The notes: a model not told the origin generated them from the letters alone. A DNA stretch of 64,000 nucleotides from CADDYT01 sp035294125 (GCA_035294125.1 DATGLM010000049.1:124001-188000), one strand, 5' to 3'; positions 8,685-18,117 are shown, counted from the stretch's first letter. Translations and numbers: made by a program.

Positions 8685-10526
8685 ATGACAGAAACAGCGT
8701 TTCAGGAACCGGTTAATCCTCTCTACGCCTACACAGGGGCATTTGTCGATGAGCTGGAGCGAGCAGGAGTGCGCAACGTCGTCATCTGTCCCGGCTCCCG
8801 CTCAACTCCCCTTGCCATGGCGTTTGCCGCGCAACACGCTATTCAGGTCTGGATGCATGTCGACGAGCGTTCGGCTGCTTACTTTGGCCTCGGCATGGCG
8901 AAGCAGTTACGCCTTCCGGTGGCGCTGCTCTGCTCATCGGGAACGGCGGCCGCGAACTTCCTGCCCGCGCTGGTCGAGGCAAAGCTATCGCATGTTCCTT
9001 TGCTCGTTTTGACGGCAGACCGCCCGCACGAACTGCGTGACAACGGCGCGCCGCAGAGCATTGACCAGAATCGTCTCTACGGCACGCATGTCAAATGGTT
9101 TGTTGAAGTAACTCTGCCCGAAGCGACGGATGCCGCTTTGCGCTACATTCGCACGCTGGCAAGCAGGGCAGTGGCCCTGACACAGGCCATTCCCGCCGGA
9201 CCGGTTCACCTCAACTTCCCCTTCCGCGAACCGCTCACGCCCGAACCCATACCTGCTCACCCCTTACCTGCTATCGAGCAACGCGATGCCATTGCGTGGC
9301 ATGGAAGACCCGATCACGCGCCGTATGTTGATGTTCGCAATGCTCAGCGCGGCGCTCCCACTGCTACAACCATTGCCGACCTGCTGGATACAGTACGCGC
9401 AAGGCAGCGCGGTCTCATCATTGCCGGGCCGGATGACAGCCCTGCTTTGAGAGGACCACTGGTGCGGCTGGCGCAACACCTGGGCTATCCCATTCTGGCC
9501 GACCCGCTCTCCCAGCTACGCTGTAGCATGGACGAGCAAGGCATGGTGCTGTCCAGCTACGACGCCTTCTTGCGCTGCGGCTCCTTTGTCGAGAGTGCGC
9601 GGCCCGAACTGGTCTTACGCTTTGGAGCCATGCCCACCTCCAAACCCGTCCTGCTCTACCTCAAACACTACGCTTCCTGCCCGCAGGTCGTCATTGATAG
9701 TTACGAGGGATGGGAGGAGCCAACACAGCTTGCCAGCGCGCTCATTCACTCTGATCCCGTTGCACTCTGCGAGGAACTGCTGAACGCGCTTGAACAATCT
9801 GATGAAAACAGGAAAATGCCGTCACCAAACACTTCCGTGTGGGCGGCGTTGTGGCAAAGTGCGGACAGGGTGACGCGACAGAGCATGCAGGCGGCCATCC
9901 TCGATTTCCCCGCACTCTTCGAGGGCCGTGTCTTTATCGAGCTTACCAGCCTGCTCCCGGATGGGGCAACGCTCTACGTGGGCAACAGCATGCCGGTGCG
10001 CGACCTGGATACCTTTTTTGGCTGCACACGACAATCAATACGCATCCTGGGAAACCGTGGCGCGAACGGCATTGATGGTGTCGTCTCTAGCGCGCTGGGA
10101 GCGAGCGCGAGCTGGGAAAAACCGGTGGTGCTGGTACTCGGCGATCTTTCATTCTTCCATGATCTCAACGGCCTGCTTGCCGCCCGTCTGCATAGCTTGA
10201 ACCTCACCATCATCCTGATAAATAATGATGGCGGTGGCATCTTCTCTTTCCTGCCGCAAGCTGCCTATCCAGAGCATTTTGAGCGGCTTTTCGGTACGCC
10301 AACCGGGCTGGATTTCCGCTTTGCAGTGCAAATGTACGGCGGCCAGTACCAGAAGGTAGCAGACTGGGGACAGTTCCGCAAAGGTGTGCAACGAGGCATC
10401 GCCACCGGCGGCCTGCACGTCGTCGAGGTTCCAACCGGACGAACAAGCAATGTCAGTATGCACCGCCAGCTCTGGCAGGTTGTCGAGCGGGCGCTTAAGG
10501 AGCAGGGGATAATTACGAAAGAATGA
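8685..10526 (+). CDS. menD: 2-succinyl-5-enolpyruvyl-6-hydroxy-3-cyclohexene-1-carboxylate synthase MenD
   Basis: A 613-residue thiamine diphosphate enzyme that joins isochorismate with the succinic semialdehyde unit from 2-oxoglutarate. The N-terminal VICPGSRSTPLAMAF and HVDERSAAYFGLGMAK motifs and the central GPVHLNFPFREPL are typical of MenD. The C-terminal LGDLSFFHDLNGLL with INNDGGGIF forms the ThDP/magnesium site. AAGGTGG precedes the ATG. The stop overlaps the menH start as ATGA, so the two are coupled. Confidence 0.96.
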   Translation: MTETAFQEPVNPLYAYTGAFVDELERAGVRNVVICPGSRSTPLAMAFAAQHAIQVWMHVDERSAAYFGLGMAKQLRLPVALLCSSGTAAANFLPALVEAKLSHVPLLVLTADRPHELRDNGAPQSIDQNRLYGTHVKWFVEVTLPEATDAALRYIRTLASRAVALTQAIPAGPVHLNFPFREPLTPEPIPAHPLPAIEQRDAIAWHGRPDHAPYVDVRNAQRGAPTATTIADLLDTVRARQRGLIIAGPDDSPALRGPLVRLAQHLGYPILADPLSQLRCSMDEQGMVLSSYDAFLRCGSFVESARPELVLRFGAMPTSKPVLLYLKHYASCPQVVIDSYEGWEEPTQLASALIHSDPVALCEELLNALEQSDENRKMPSPNTSVWAALWQSADRVTRQSMQAAILDFPALFEGRVFIELTSLLPDGATLYVGNSMPVRDLDTFFGCTRQSIRILGNRGANGIDGVVSSALGASASWEKPVVLVLGDLSFFHDLNGLLAARLHSLNLTIILINNDGGGIFSFLPQAAYPEHFERLFGTPTGLDFRFAVQMYGGQYQKVADWGQFRKGVQRGIATGGLHVVEVPTGRTSNVSMHRQLWQVVERALKEQGIITKE

Positions 10527-11386
10527 GCGTGGAGAGTACAGAGAAAATGCTGGTGCAGGTGAACGGAATACAGCTCGGCGTTGAACAACGTGGGGCGGCG
10601 AATGGGCAGAGAACGCCGGGTACACTGGTCATGCTGCATGGCTTTACCGGCAGCGCGGCGGGCTGGGGCGAACATCTTGATCGGTTGGCCGCTCGCGGCT
10701 TGCGCGTCATCGCTCTTGATTTGCACGGGCATGGCCGCTCTGATGCGCCTGCCAACCCTGCGCGTTATGGCTTTGAATGCTGTCGGCAGGATATCCTGGC
10801 GCTGATGCAGCAGCTTGAAGTGCGCCGGGGTGATGCCGTTCTGCTCGGTTATTCGATGGGCGGGCGCATCGCGCTGCACACCGCATTTTCCGGCTACTTT
10901 CGCGCCCTCGTCCTGGAAAGCTCCTCGCCTGGGCTGGCAGACCCTGCTGAACGCGAGCGGCGGAGCAGCAGCGACGAGGTGCTGGCCGCGAGCATCGAGC
11001 GCGACGGTGTGCGAGCATTCATTGAGCGCTGGGAAAAGCAGCCGTTATTTGCCAGCCAGGAAAGCCTGCCATCCGAGGTGCGAGAGGCGTTGCGCAGGCA
11101 GCGGCTACACAATAGGGCTGTCGGGCTGGCGAATAGCCTGCGTGGGGCCGGAACCGGCGTCCAGCCACCCCTGCACGCTCGTCTTCCAACCTTAAACATA
11201 CCGGTATTCTTGTTGGCCGGTGAGCTTGATACAAAGTTCACCACCATTGCCCGCTCGATGGCGCAGGCACTGCCACAGGCACGGCTGCACATCGTATCCG
11301 GCGCGGGTCATACCATACATCTTGAGCGGCCAGAGGAGTTTGACTCCCTCGTCGCTGATTTTTGTGTTTCGATGTTCTCTTCTTGA
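10523..11386 (+). CDS. menH: 2-succinyl-6-hydroxy-2,4-cyclohexadiene-1-carboxylate synthase MenH (alpha/beta hydrolase)
   Basis: The 287-residue protein is an alpha/beta hydrolase. The oxyanion motif LHGFTGSAAGW, nucleophile S111 in LGYSMGGR, the acid region LAGELDTKF and the GAGHTIHLERPEEF histidine are in the expected order. MenH removes pyruvate from the MenD product. Overlap with menD by four bases and its place between menD and menB support this assignment over a generic hydrolase. Confidence 0.92.
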   Translation: MSVESTEKMLVQVNGIQLGVEQRGAANGQRTPGTLVMLHGFTGSAAGWGEHLDRLAARGLRVIALDLHGHGRSDAPANPARYGFECCRQDILALMQQLEVRRGDAVLLGYSMGGRIALHTAFSGYFRALVLESSSPGLADPAERERRSSSDEVLAASIERDGVRAFIERWEKQPLFASQESLPSEVREALRRQRLHNRAVGLANSLRGAGTGVQPPLHARLPTLNIPVFLLAGELDTKFTTIARSMAQALPQARLHIVSGAGHTIHLERPEEFDSLVADFCVSMFSS

Positions 11387-11455
11387 CGCACGTTCACAGA
11401 ACAGCGGATAGGCGCGAAGCCAGATCCGCGACAACAAGAAAAGGAGGAGTTGTAT

Positions 11456-12274
11456 ATGCCGGTAGAATGGCAAAAAGTACGTGATTACGAAGACATTATT
11501 TTTGAGAAGGCCGAGGGTATGGGGAAGATTACCATCAATCGACCCGAAGTACGCAATGCTTTCCGGCCAGAGACGCTGACAGAGATGATCGACGCCTTCG
11601 CAGCCTGCCGGGAGGATCCGGAAATTGGCGTGGTCATCCTGACGGGCGCAGGTACAAAGGCGTTTTGTTCCGGCGGCGACCAGCGCGTGCGCGGTCACGG
11701 AGGCTATGTCGGCAAAGATGGCGTGCCTCGCCTGAACGCGCTCGACCTGCAGAAATCCATCAAGTACCTGCCCAAGCCCGTTATCGCGATGGTGGCAGGC
11801 TACGCTATCGGCGGTGGTCACGTGCTGCATCTGCTCTGCGACCTGACGATTGCCGCCGACAACGCCCGCTTCGGGCAGACCGGCCCCCGCGTCGGCAGCT
11901 TCGATGCAGGTTGGGGCGCGACCTATCTTGCCCGCGTCGTCGGCCACAAGAAGGCGCGTGAAATCTGGTATCTCTGTCGCCAGTACACGGCGCAGGAGGC
12001 GCTGGATATGGGCCTCGTCAACACGGTTGTGCCGCTGGAACGCCTGGAAGAGGAAACTATCCAGTGGGCGAGGGAGATCCTTGAGAAAAGCCCGATTGCC
12101 CTGCGCTTCCTCAAAGCTGCCTTCAACGCGGACACCGATGGCCTCGCCGGGCTGCAAGAGCTTGCCGGTGATGCCACCATGCTCTACTACATGACCGAAG
12201 AGGGCCAGGAGGGCAAAAATGCCTATCTTGAGAAGCGCAAGCCGGATTTCTCCCGCTTCCCGCGCCTGCCCTGA
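11456..12274 (+). CDS. menB: 1,4-dihydroxy-2-naphthoyl-CoA synthase MenB
   Basis: A 272-residue crotonase-fold enzyme that closes the naphthoquinone ring from o-succinylbenzoyl-CoA. Near-diagnostic MenB motifs are seen: SGGDQRVRGHGGYV, AGYAIGGGHVLH, FGQTGPRVGSFDAGWGA and HKKAREIWYLCRQY. I set the start at ATG 11456 because GGAGG sits eight bases upstream; an in-frame TTG at 11450 would touch the ribosome site. The gene is 69 bases after menH and 12 bases before menC. Confidence 0.97.
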   Translation: MPVEWQKVRDYEDIIFEKAEGMGKITINRPEVRNAFRPETLTEMIDAFAACREDPEIGVVILTGAGTKAFCSGGDQRVRGHGGYVGKDGVPRLNALDLQKSIKYLPKPVIAMVAGYAIGGGHVLHLLCDLTIAADNARFGQTGPRVGSFDAGWGATYLARVVGHKKAREIWYLCRQYTAQEALDMGLVNTVVPLERLEEETIQWAREILEKSPIALRFLKAAFNADTDGLAGLQELAGDATMLYYMTEEGQEGKNAYLEKRKPDFSRFPRLP

Positions 12275-12286
12275 CTTTCTGGCAGC

Positions 12287-13408
12287 ATGAATATTGCTCA
12301 AATTCGCTGGTGGAGCTATCGCATCCCATTTCGCCATAGCTTCACCACTGCGCACGGCACGCTGACCGCACGCGAGGGCATCATCGTTCAGGTCGATACC
12401 GTACAGGGCGTAAGCGGCTTTGGAGAGATTGCGCCACTTCCGTCCTTCAGCGGAGGCAGCCTCTCCGCTGCCTGCTCCCTTCTGTCAGCACTGGCTGCCC
12501 ATCTCGCAGGGATAACTCTTGATGAAGCGCTGGCGCTGCTGCTTATATGGGGCGAGGCAGGTATAGAACCAGCGCCTGTACTTTACGGGCTGGAATGTGC
12601 GTTGCTCGACGTGGCTGGCAAAGCAAAGGAATGTGCTGTATCTGCGTTGCTCTCTCCGGCAGGCACTGTGCCACGTACTGCTGTAGAGGTCAATGCTGTC
12701 ATCGGGGCACAGACTACTGAGGAGGCTGTCATAGCGGCAAGAGAAGTCTGTCGTAATGGTTTTCACTCTGTGAAGCTGAAAGTAGGGCTACCAGAAGGGA
12801 GTGGCGGTATGCAGGAAGAGGTTGGGCGCGTGGCAGCCGTGCGGGAAGCCCTCGGCCCGGCAATGCACCTGCGACTGGATGCCAATGAGGGCTGGACGCT
12901 TGAAGAGGCTATTGCCATTCTTACTCGCTGCATTCCCTATAATATCCAGTACGTTGAGCAGCCATTGCCTGCGCTTGATCTCGCGGGCCTGCGGGCCCTT
13001 CGCCAGGCAGTACCCATCCCGGTCGCTGCCGACGAAGCATTGCATGGCCCGCAGAGCGCCCGTCCTGTCCTTGAGAGCGAGGCGGCTGATATCCTTATCA
13101 TCAAGCCTCAACTTGCGGGAGGGCTGCGTGCCGCTCAGATGATGATGCGGCTAGCGGCGGAGCGAGGCGCGCAGAGCGTCATCACCAGCACTATCGAGAC
13201 GGGCATCGGGCTGGTCGCGGCGCTGCATCTCGCCGCCGCCTCACCCACCGTCACACTGGCCTGCGGCCTTGCCACACTTCCTCTGCTGGTCGATGATCTT
13301 GTCATGAACGACCTGGCTGTCCACGCTGGCCTGCTCGCGCTTCCGGCAGGTTCTGGCTTCGGCGTCATGTTAGATCGGGAAGCAGCAGAGAAATATAGCA
13401 TACTCTGA
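12287..13408 (+). CDS. menC: o-Succinylbenzoate synthase MenC
   Basis: The 373-residue protein is an enolase-superfamily dehydratase. The catalytic KxK motif (SVKLKVG), the metal ligands in RLDANEGW, EQP and DEA, and the later lysine in IIKPQLAGG are all present. MenC dehydrates the MenH product to o-succinylbenzoate. No strong ribosome site is visible and the gene lies 12 bases after menB, so it may rely on coupled translation. A palindromic repeat with a T-run follows the stop. Some relatives also racemise N-acyl amino acids; the men context favours MenC. Confidence 0.93.
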   Translation: MNIAQIRWWSYRIPFRHSFTTAHGTLTAREGIIVQVDTVQGVSGFGEIAPLPSFSGGSLSAACSLLSALAAHLAGITLDEALALLLIWGEAGIEPAPVLYGLECALLDVAGKAKECAVSALLSPAGTVPRTAVEVNAVIGAQTTEEAVIAAREVCRNGFHSVKLKVGLPEGSGGMQEEVGRVAAVREALGPAMHLRLDANEGWTLEEAIAILTRCIPYNIQYVEQPLPALDLAGLRALRQAVPIPVAADEALHGPQSARPVLESEAADILIIKPQLAGGLRAAQMMMRLAAERGAQSVITSTIETGIGLVAALHLAAASPTVTLACGLATLPLLVDDLVMNDLAVHAGLLALPAGSGFGVMLDREAAEKYSIL

Positions 13409-13425
13409 AAAAAGGCTCTCTCGCC

Positions 13426-13453
13426 GTCATTGTGAGCGACAGCGAAGAATGAC
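13426..13453. repeat. REP-like palindromic element, with a downstream T-tract
   Basis: GTCATT and AATGAC flank a core reading GAGCGACAGCGAAG, making a small imperfect hairpin 18 bases after the menC stop. A run of seven T follows within 20 bases, so it may also act as a terminator or processing site. It belongs to the same family as the elements at 34363-34389 and 61922-61978. Confidence 0.55.
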
Positions 13454-13597
13454 ATGTCGGGCCGGTTTTTTTCAGGAGGAACGTTGAGCTGATCAGAGGA
13501 GGGGGCATTGCTCATTACGCTTTTATGACGCTGTCTCCTTACACTGAAATCAGACAGGATGTGGAACAGTAGTGTGAGTAAAGAAAGGTTTTGTTAC

Positions 13598-14545
13598 ATG
13601 GCGATGAAATTTGGTTTATCTCTTCCCCAGGGTTGGACGATGGATCTGGTGGGGATCAAAGACCCCGTTGAAGCGTATGAGACGATGACTCGCGTCGCTC
13701 AAACTGCCGATGAAAGCGGTTTTCATTCTGTCTGGCTCGTCGATCACTTTCACACGGTTCCTCGCCCGACACAGGAAGTGACCTTTGAGTGCTGGTCCTC
13801 CACTGCTGCCCTGGCACGCGATACCAGACGAGTGCGCGTGGGTCAGATGGTGACCTGCAACGGGTATCGTAACCCCGCCCTGCTGGCGAAAATGGCCAGC
13901 ACCGTGGACGTGCTGAGCCACGGGCGCCTCAATTTTGGCATCGGTGCCGGCTGGTATGAGCACGAATATCGCGCCTATGGCTACGACTATCCCGACGCTC
14001 CTGAGCGCCTGCGCTATCTGCGCGAGGCTGTCCAGGTCATTCTGGCGCTGTGGACGCAGGAAGAAGCTGTCTTCGAGGGGAAATATTATCATGTCAATGG
14101 TGCGATCAATCAACCCAAAGGCGTCCAGAAGCCACATATTCCTTTGTTGATCGGTGGTGGGGGCGAGAAAGTCACTCTCAAACTGGTTGCGCAGTACGGC
14201 GATGCCTGCAACGTGAGTGGCAATCTTGAGACGATTAAACACAAGTTCGCTGTGCTCAAACAGCACTGTGATGCGGTGGGACGGTCTTACGAGAGTATTC
14301 ATCGCACCTCATCGACTTCCTGCTTGATTGCAGAAACAGACGAGCAGGCGTTGGCTCAGCTTCCTGAGGCGTTCAGAAGGCAGTTCAGCGACCGGATGAG
14401 TTCAGGGTTGATTGGCAGCCCTGAGACGATTCGCAACCGCCTGGCAGACCTTGAAGCCGCCGGTGTGCAGGAACTGATTCTCAATTTCGTGAAGAAAACC
14501 GATCTTGAGCAGATACATCTCTTCGCCAGGGAGTTCATTGCGTGA
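13598..14545 (+). CDS. LLM-class oxidoreductase, F420-dependent type (Rv1855c-like family)
   Basis: This 315-residue luciferase-like TIM-barrel protein has the stretches VRVGQMVTCNGYRNPALLAK, LNFGIGAGWYEHEYRAYG and PLLIGGGGEKVTLKL, which match the family described as probable F420-dependent oxidoreductases. The cofactor is inferred from family membership; FMN cannot be excluded. I chose ATG 13598 (MAMKFGLSLPQG) since it begins at the conserved first strand; an in-frame ATG at 13559 would add 13 poorly conserved residues. It is embedded between menC and menE and its stop overlaps menE as GTGA, so it is co-translated with menaquinone enzymes. Confidence 0.88.
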   Translation: MAMKFGLSLPQGWTMDLVGIKDPVEAYETMTRVAQTADESGFHSVWLVDHFHTVPRPTQEVTFECWSSTAALARDTRRVRVGQMVTCNGYRNPALLAKMASTVDVLSHGRLNFGIGAGWYEHEYRAYGYDYPDAPERLRYLREAVQVILALWTQEEAVFEGKYYHVNGAINQPKGVQKPHIPLLIGGGGEKVTLKLVAQYGDACNVSGNLETIKHKFAVLKQHCDAVGRSYESIHRTSSTSCLIAETDEQALAQLPEAFRRQFSDRMSSGLIGSPETIRNRLADLEAAGVQELILNFVKKTDLEQIHLFAREFIA

Positions 14546-16116
14546 AAAAACCGTCGCCTTCCATCTTTCTACCCGATTGGTTGGGTCGCTGCGCCGAGAA
14601 CAATCCAGAGCAGATGGCCGTGCAGTGCGAGCAGGAGCGATGGAGCTTTGCGGAGCTTGATCGGCGGGTGACAGAGCTTGCGCGGCGGCTTGCTACTCTC
14701 GGCGTGCAGGAGGGAAAGCGCGTGGCTCTGCTGGCCGCCAACGGCTTGCCTTACGTCGCTCTTGTGCATGCTCTGACACGGCTCGGCGCCGTCCTCGTGC
14801 CCCTTAATCGTCGCCTGACCATCGAAGAACTGTGCTGGCAGCTTCATGATGTGCGCGCTTCGCTGCTTGTCTGCGACGACAATGATGCGCTGCTGGCGGC
14901 TGAGATCAGGAGCAGCATGCCGAGTCTGCCTGTTGCTACTCTGGGAGAAGAGTCGAAGAGAGGTGAAGTAGTCTTGAGCCAGCTTCCTGCGAAGGACGTC
15001 TCCCTGCGCACCCTCATCGACCTGGACGCGGCGCAGGCCATCATGTACACCTCTGGCACGACAGGACAGCCCAAAGGAGCCATCATCACCTACGGCATGC
15101 TCTGGTGGAACGCTGTTGGCTCGGCGCTCAACCTCGGCCACCGGCTCGATGATCGCTGGCTGGCCTGCCTGCCCCTCTATCACATCGGTGGCCTCTCCAT
15201 CCTGATGCGCAGCGTCATTTATGGCATCAGTGTGGTGATACATAAAAAGTTTGACCCGGCCAGTATCAACCGCAGTATCTTCGAGGATGATATCACCATC
15301 ATCTCGGTTGTGGCTGTCATGCTGCAACGCATGCTTGCCAATCTTGACAGCGATTGGGGTGGGGAGAGCTATCCGGCAAGGCTGCGCTGCGTTCTGCTTG
15401 GCGGCGGGCCCGTTCCCTATCCACTGCTGGAAACGTGCATGCGGCGTGCCATTCCCGTTGTGCAGACGTATGGCCTGACCGAATCGGCTTCGCAGGCGGC
15501 CACACTCTCACCCGTAGATGCAGTGCGCAAGCCGGGTTCTGCCGGTCGCCCCCTGCCACCCGTCCAGCTTCGCATTATGCACGAGGGTGGGCAGCGACCG
15601 GCAGAGCCGGATGAGCCGGGCGAGATTTTCCTCAAAGGCCCGACCATCACTCCCGGCTATATCGGCAGTCCGGAGGCGACGGAGCGCGCCTTTCACGACG
15701 GCTGGTTCGCGACAGGCGATATCGGCTACCTCGATAAAGAGGGCTATCTCTTCGTCCTCGACCGCCGTGCGGACCTGATCATCTCCGGTGGAGAGAATAT
15801 CTACCCCGCCGAGATCGAGTCTATCCTGCAAGCGCATCCCACTGTCAAAGAGGTCGGCGTCTGCGGACTGCCCGACGGTCAATGGGGACAGGTGCCGGTC
15901 GCTTTTGTTGTCCCGGAAGCGGGAAGTACGATCAGTGTCGGTGAATTGCTGGATTACGCTGCTCAGAGACTGGCCCGCTATAAACGTCCCCGCGCCATTT
16001 ATCCTGTCGAGCAACTACCACGCACGTCCTCTGGCAAACTCAGGCGTAGAGAATTGCCGGAGCTGCTCCTATCTGCACATGGCGAGAGCAAACAACGTAT
16101 CGACAAAGCAGAGTGA
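14542..16116 (+). CDS. menE: o-Succinylbenzoate-CoA ligase MenE
   Basis: A 524-residue adenylate-forming enzyme that activates o-succinylbenzoate with ATP and CoA. The P-loop-like MYTSGTTGQPKGAI, YGLTESAS, ADLIISGGENIYPAEIE and the C-terminal catalytic lysine region PRTSSGKLRRREL are in order. The GTG start overlaps the stop of the luciferase-like gene by four bases. The last men gene in the cluster; menA and menG are not in this window. Confidence 0.93.
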   Translation: MKKPSPSIFLPDWLGRCAENNPEQMAVQCEQERWSFAELDRRVTELARRLATLGVQEGKRVALLAANGLPYVALVHALTRLGAVLVPLNRRLTIEELCWQLHDVRASLLVCDDNDALLAAEIRSSMPSLPVATLGEESKRGEVVLSQLPAKDVSLRTLIDLDAAQAIMYTSGTTGQPKGAIITYGMLWWNAVGSALNLGHRLDDRWLACLPLYHIGGLSILMRSVIYGISVVIHKKFDPASINRSIFEDDITIISVVAVMLQRMLANLDSDWGGESYPARLRCVLLGGGPVPYPLLETCMRRAIPVVQTYGLTESASQAATLSPVDAVRKPGSAGRPLPPVQLRIMHEGGQRPAEPDEPGEIFLKGPTITPGYIGSPEATERAFHDGWFATGDIGYLDKEGYLFVLDRRADLIISGGENIYPAEIESILQAHPTVKEVGVCGLPDGQWGQVPVAFVVPEAGSTISVGELLDYAAQRLARYKRPRAIYPVEQLPRTSSGKLRRRELPELLLSAHGESKQRIDKAE

Positions 16117-16129
16117 GGAGGGTTGAAAT

Positions 16130-16519
16130 ATGGCAAAAGTGAGCTATGTCGAACTGTGTGTGAGCGATTTCGAGCGGTCGATCAAGTGGTTTGAGGATGT
16201 GCTGGGCTTTCATGTCAACGTGCGTGCGGGTGATGAGTACGCGGAACTGGCGCGTGGGGAGACGACCATCCAATTGGCGGCGGAGGGCGCTCCCTACTGG
16301 GAAGCCGCGCAATCCCACCTTTTGCCGCCGGGGCAGCGTGGCAGCGGCGTTGAAATCGTACTCGTCGTAGACGACGTAGAGGCTGTTTACAGACAGGCGC
16401 AGCAGGCAGAAGCGGAGATTGCGCGGCCTATCGCGGATTATCCCTGGCATATGCGCCAGTTCTGGGTGCGTCATCCCGATGGCTATCTTATTCGTCCCGC
16501 GCAACGAATCCCTCGTTAA
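16130..16519 (+). CDS. VOC superfamily (glyoxalase/bleomycin resistance-like) protein
   Basis: The 129-residue protein has two beta-alpha-beta-beta-beta modules: one opening with SYVELCVSDFERSIKWFEDVLGF and one with GVEIVLVVDDVEAVYRQAQQ, and it ends with WVRHPDGYLIRPAQ. Such proteins bind a metal and act as dioxygenases, lyases or antibiotic binders; no specific role can be given. GAGGAGGG precedes the ATG, 13 bases after menE, so it is probably the last gene of the men transcript. Confidence 0.8.
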   Translation: MAKVSYVELCVSDFERSIKWFEDVLGFHVNVRAGDEYAELARGETTIQLAAEGAPYWEAAQSHLLPPGQRGSGVEIVLVVDDVEAVYRQAQQAEAEIARPIADYPWHMRQFWVRHPDGYLIRPAQRIPR

Positions 16520-16581
16520 GGCTCGCAGTATGAAACAGCTTCATGTCGTTCCGCTGGATGAAAATCTCCGACGTGAAAATC

Positions 16582-16610
16582 TTGTATCATCGTGACTCAT
16601 CTGTTATACT
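16582..16610 (+). promoter_or_regulatory. Sigma-70 promoter for the receiver-domain gene
   Basis: TTGTAT and TATACT are spaced by exactly 17 bases, and a TG precedes the -10 by one base (extended -10). It lies about 85 bases before the start at 16696. Confidence 0.6.
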
Positions 16611-16695
16611 TAGTTTGAGGATATCTACACAGGAGTAGAGTGTTGGATGGAGAGTGAGGGAAGATGCTTTGCTTTCTCTCTAAAGAGGGTGCTAC

Positions 16696-17133
16696 ATGAG
16701 CCAGCAACTTACACGCAAATGCATCCTGATTGTTGAGCAGGATGACGGTATTGCTTCTTTTCTGCGTGCAGCCATTCAAGATGAAATGCTTGACTATACT
16801 CTGCTGGCCACAAATAGCGAGCAGGCTCTTGATCTCGTGCGACAGGTGAAGGTAGATCTCTTCCTGCTCGATAATGAAATCTCCCCTATCAGTGGTATTG
16901 CCCTGTATGATCATCTACACCAGCTTGTGGGCCTGGAAAGCATCCCTGCCATTATCCTGAGCACCAATCTTCCTCGCTACCAGCGGGAAATCGAGCGCCG
17001 CTATCTGACAGGCATCAGCAAGCCCTGCGAACTGGACGATCTGCTTGATACTATCGAATCTCTGCTTGGCTGCTCGTCTGCGAGTGGATCCTCAACCTCA
17101 TGCTCTCACAACAGGACCCCGATGCCCGCTTAA
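16696..17133 (+). CDS. Stand-alone response regulator receiver protein
   Basis: A 145-residue CheY-like receiver. The acidic pocket (EQDDG), phosphoacceptor D59 in LFLLDNEISP, a switch Ser/Thr in IILSTN and the lysine in GISKPCE match the receiver fold. No output domain is attached; the last 20 residues are Ser/Thr/Cys-rich and look disordered. No kinase is adjacent, so the partner is unknown. It converges on the AraC-type gene with only nine bases between stops. Confidence 0.85.
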   Translation: MSQQLTRKCILIVEQDDGIASFLRAAIQDEMLDYTLLATNSEQALDLVRQVKVDLFLLDNEISPISGIALYDHLHQLVGLESIPAIILSTNLPRYQREIERRYLTGISKPCELDDLLDTIESLLGCSSASGSSTSCSHNRTPMPA

Positions 17134-17142
17134 CTCTCTGGC

Positions 17143-18117
17143 TCACCGGCCAGCGCTTTGCAGAATCTGTCCCCGCAGCCGTTGCACATCGTGTATGGGA
17201 GGAATGCCGAAGAGGCTTTTGTATTCGCGATTGAAGTGAGAGGCGTCGCGGTAGCCCACGCGGAAAGCCGCGCTGGCCGCGTCGAGGTCTTCGACCAGCA
17301 TCAGACGCCGCGCCTCTTGTAGCCGCAGTTGTTTCTGGAATTGCAGGGGACTCAGCGCCGTGACCGCCTTGAAGTGGTGGTGGAACCCTGAAACGCTCAT
17401 GCCCAGCTCTCGTGCAAGCTGCTCGATGCGCAGTGGCTGGTCGAAGTCTCGACGGAGACGCTCGATTGCCCTGGCGATGGAGGAGGTGTAGCCGCCCAGA
17501 CTCGCCAGGTGACGAAGCCGACCACCCTGCTCTCCCAGCAGGAGCCGGTAGATAATTTCCCGCGTGACCAGCGGCAGAAGCACCGGAGCTTCGGCAGGAG
17601 TATCCAGGAGCCTGACAAGACGCACGAAGGCATCCAGCAGGTTCGCGTCCAGCGGACTGACGGCCATGGCCCTTTCATCAGCAGGCCATCCTGATAAGGC
17701 ATGAGAGGAGTAACCAGCCTCAAGCAGAATTTCACCGACGAGGGTGGGGGCCAGTTCCAGGCGCAGACTGAGGTAGGGCTTCTCTTTCGAGGCTTCCAGA
17801 ACCTGGCTGATGCGGGGCAGCTCGACGGTAGCCAGAAGATAGCATGAGGGGTCGTAGCGGTAGCGGCTCTCACCCAGCAGAACCTCTTTGCTGCCCTGCG
17901 CAATCACGCACACCGATGGCTCCAGCACACTGTGAATCCGCTCCAGAGGCGAGGAGGAGCGGGCCAGATGCAGCCCTGGGAGTGGACGGGCATTCCCATC
18001 TTCGCGTATGGCGTGCCCGATCCGCTCGACCAGTTCCTCGCGGTTGGCTCGCACCCACTGTGCCTCTCGCGCAGCCTCCCGCTCTGGCTGCTGCTGGATT
18101 ACCACATTCATAGCCAT
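17143..18117 (-). CDS. AraC family transcriptional regulator (AraC_N plus HTH)
   Basis: The 324-residue protein has an N-terminal AraC_N (CMD-type) domain with the motif PSVCVIAQGSKEVLLGESRYRYDP split over its first third, and a C-terminal AraC HTH with LARELGMSVSGFHHHFK and YRDASHFNREYKSLFG. I set the start at ATG 18117 because AGAGG lies five bases upstream; a longer reading to 18207 lacks this. It is divergent from the cupin/aldo-keto reductase pair, which it probably regulates. Relatives act near aldo-keto reductases and alcohol dehydrogenases. Confidence 0.9.
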   Translation of the reverse strand: MAMNVVIQQQPEREAAREAQWVRANREELVERIGHAIREDGNARPLPGLHLARSSSPLERIHSVLEPSVCVIAQGSKEVLLGESRYRYDPSCYLLATVELPRISQVLEASKEKPYLSLRLELAPTLVGEILLEAGYSSHALSGWPADERAMAVSPLDANLLDAFVRLVRLLDTPAEAPVLLPLVTREIIYRLLLGEQGGRLRHLASLGGYTSSIARAIERLRRDFDQPLRIEQLARELGMSVSGFHHHFKAVTALSPLQFQKQLRLQEARRLMLVEDLDAASAAFRVGYRDASHFNREYKSLFGIPPIHDVQRLRGQILQSAGR

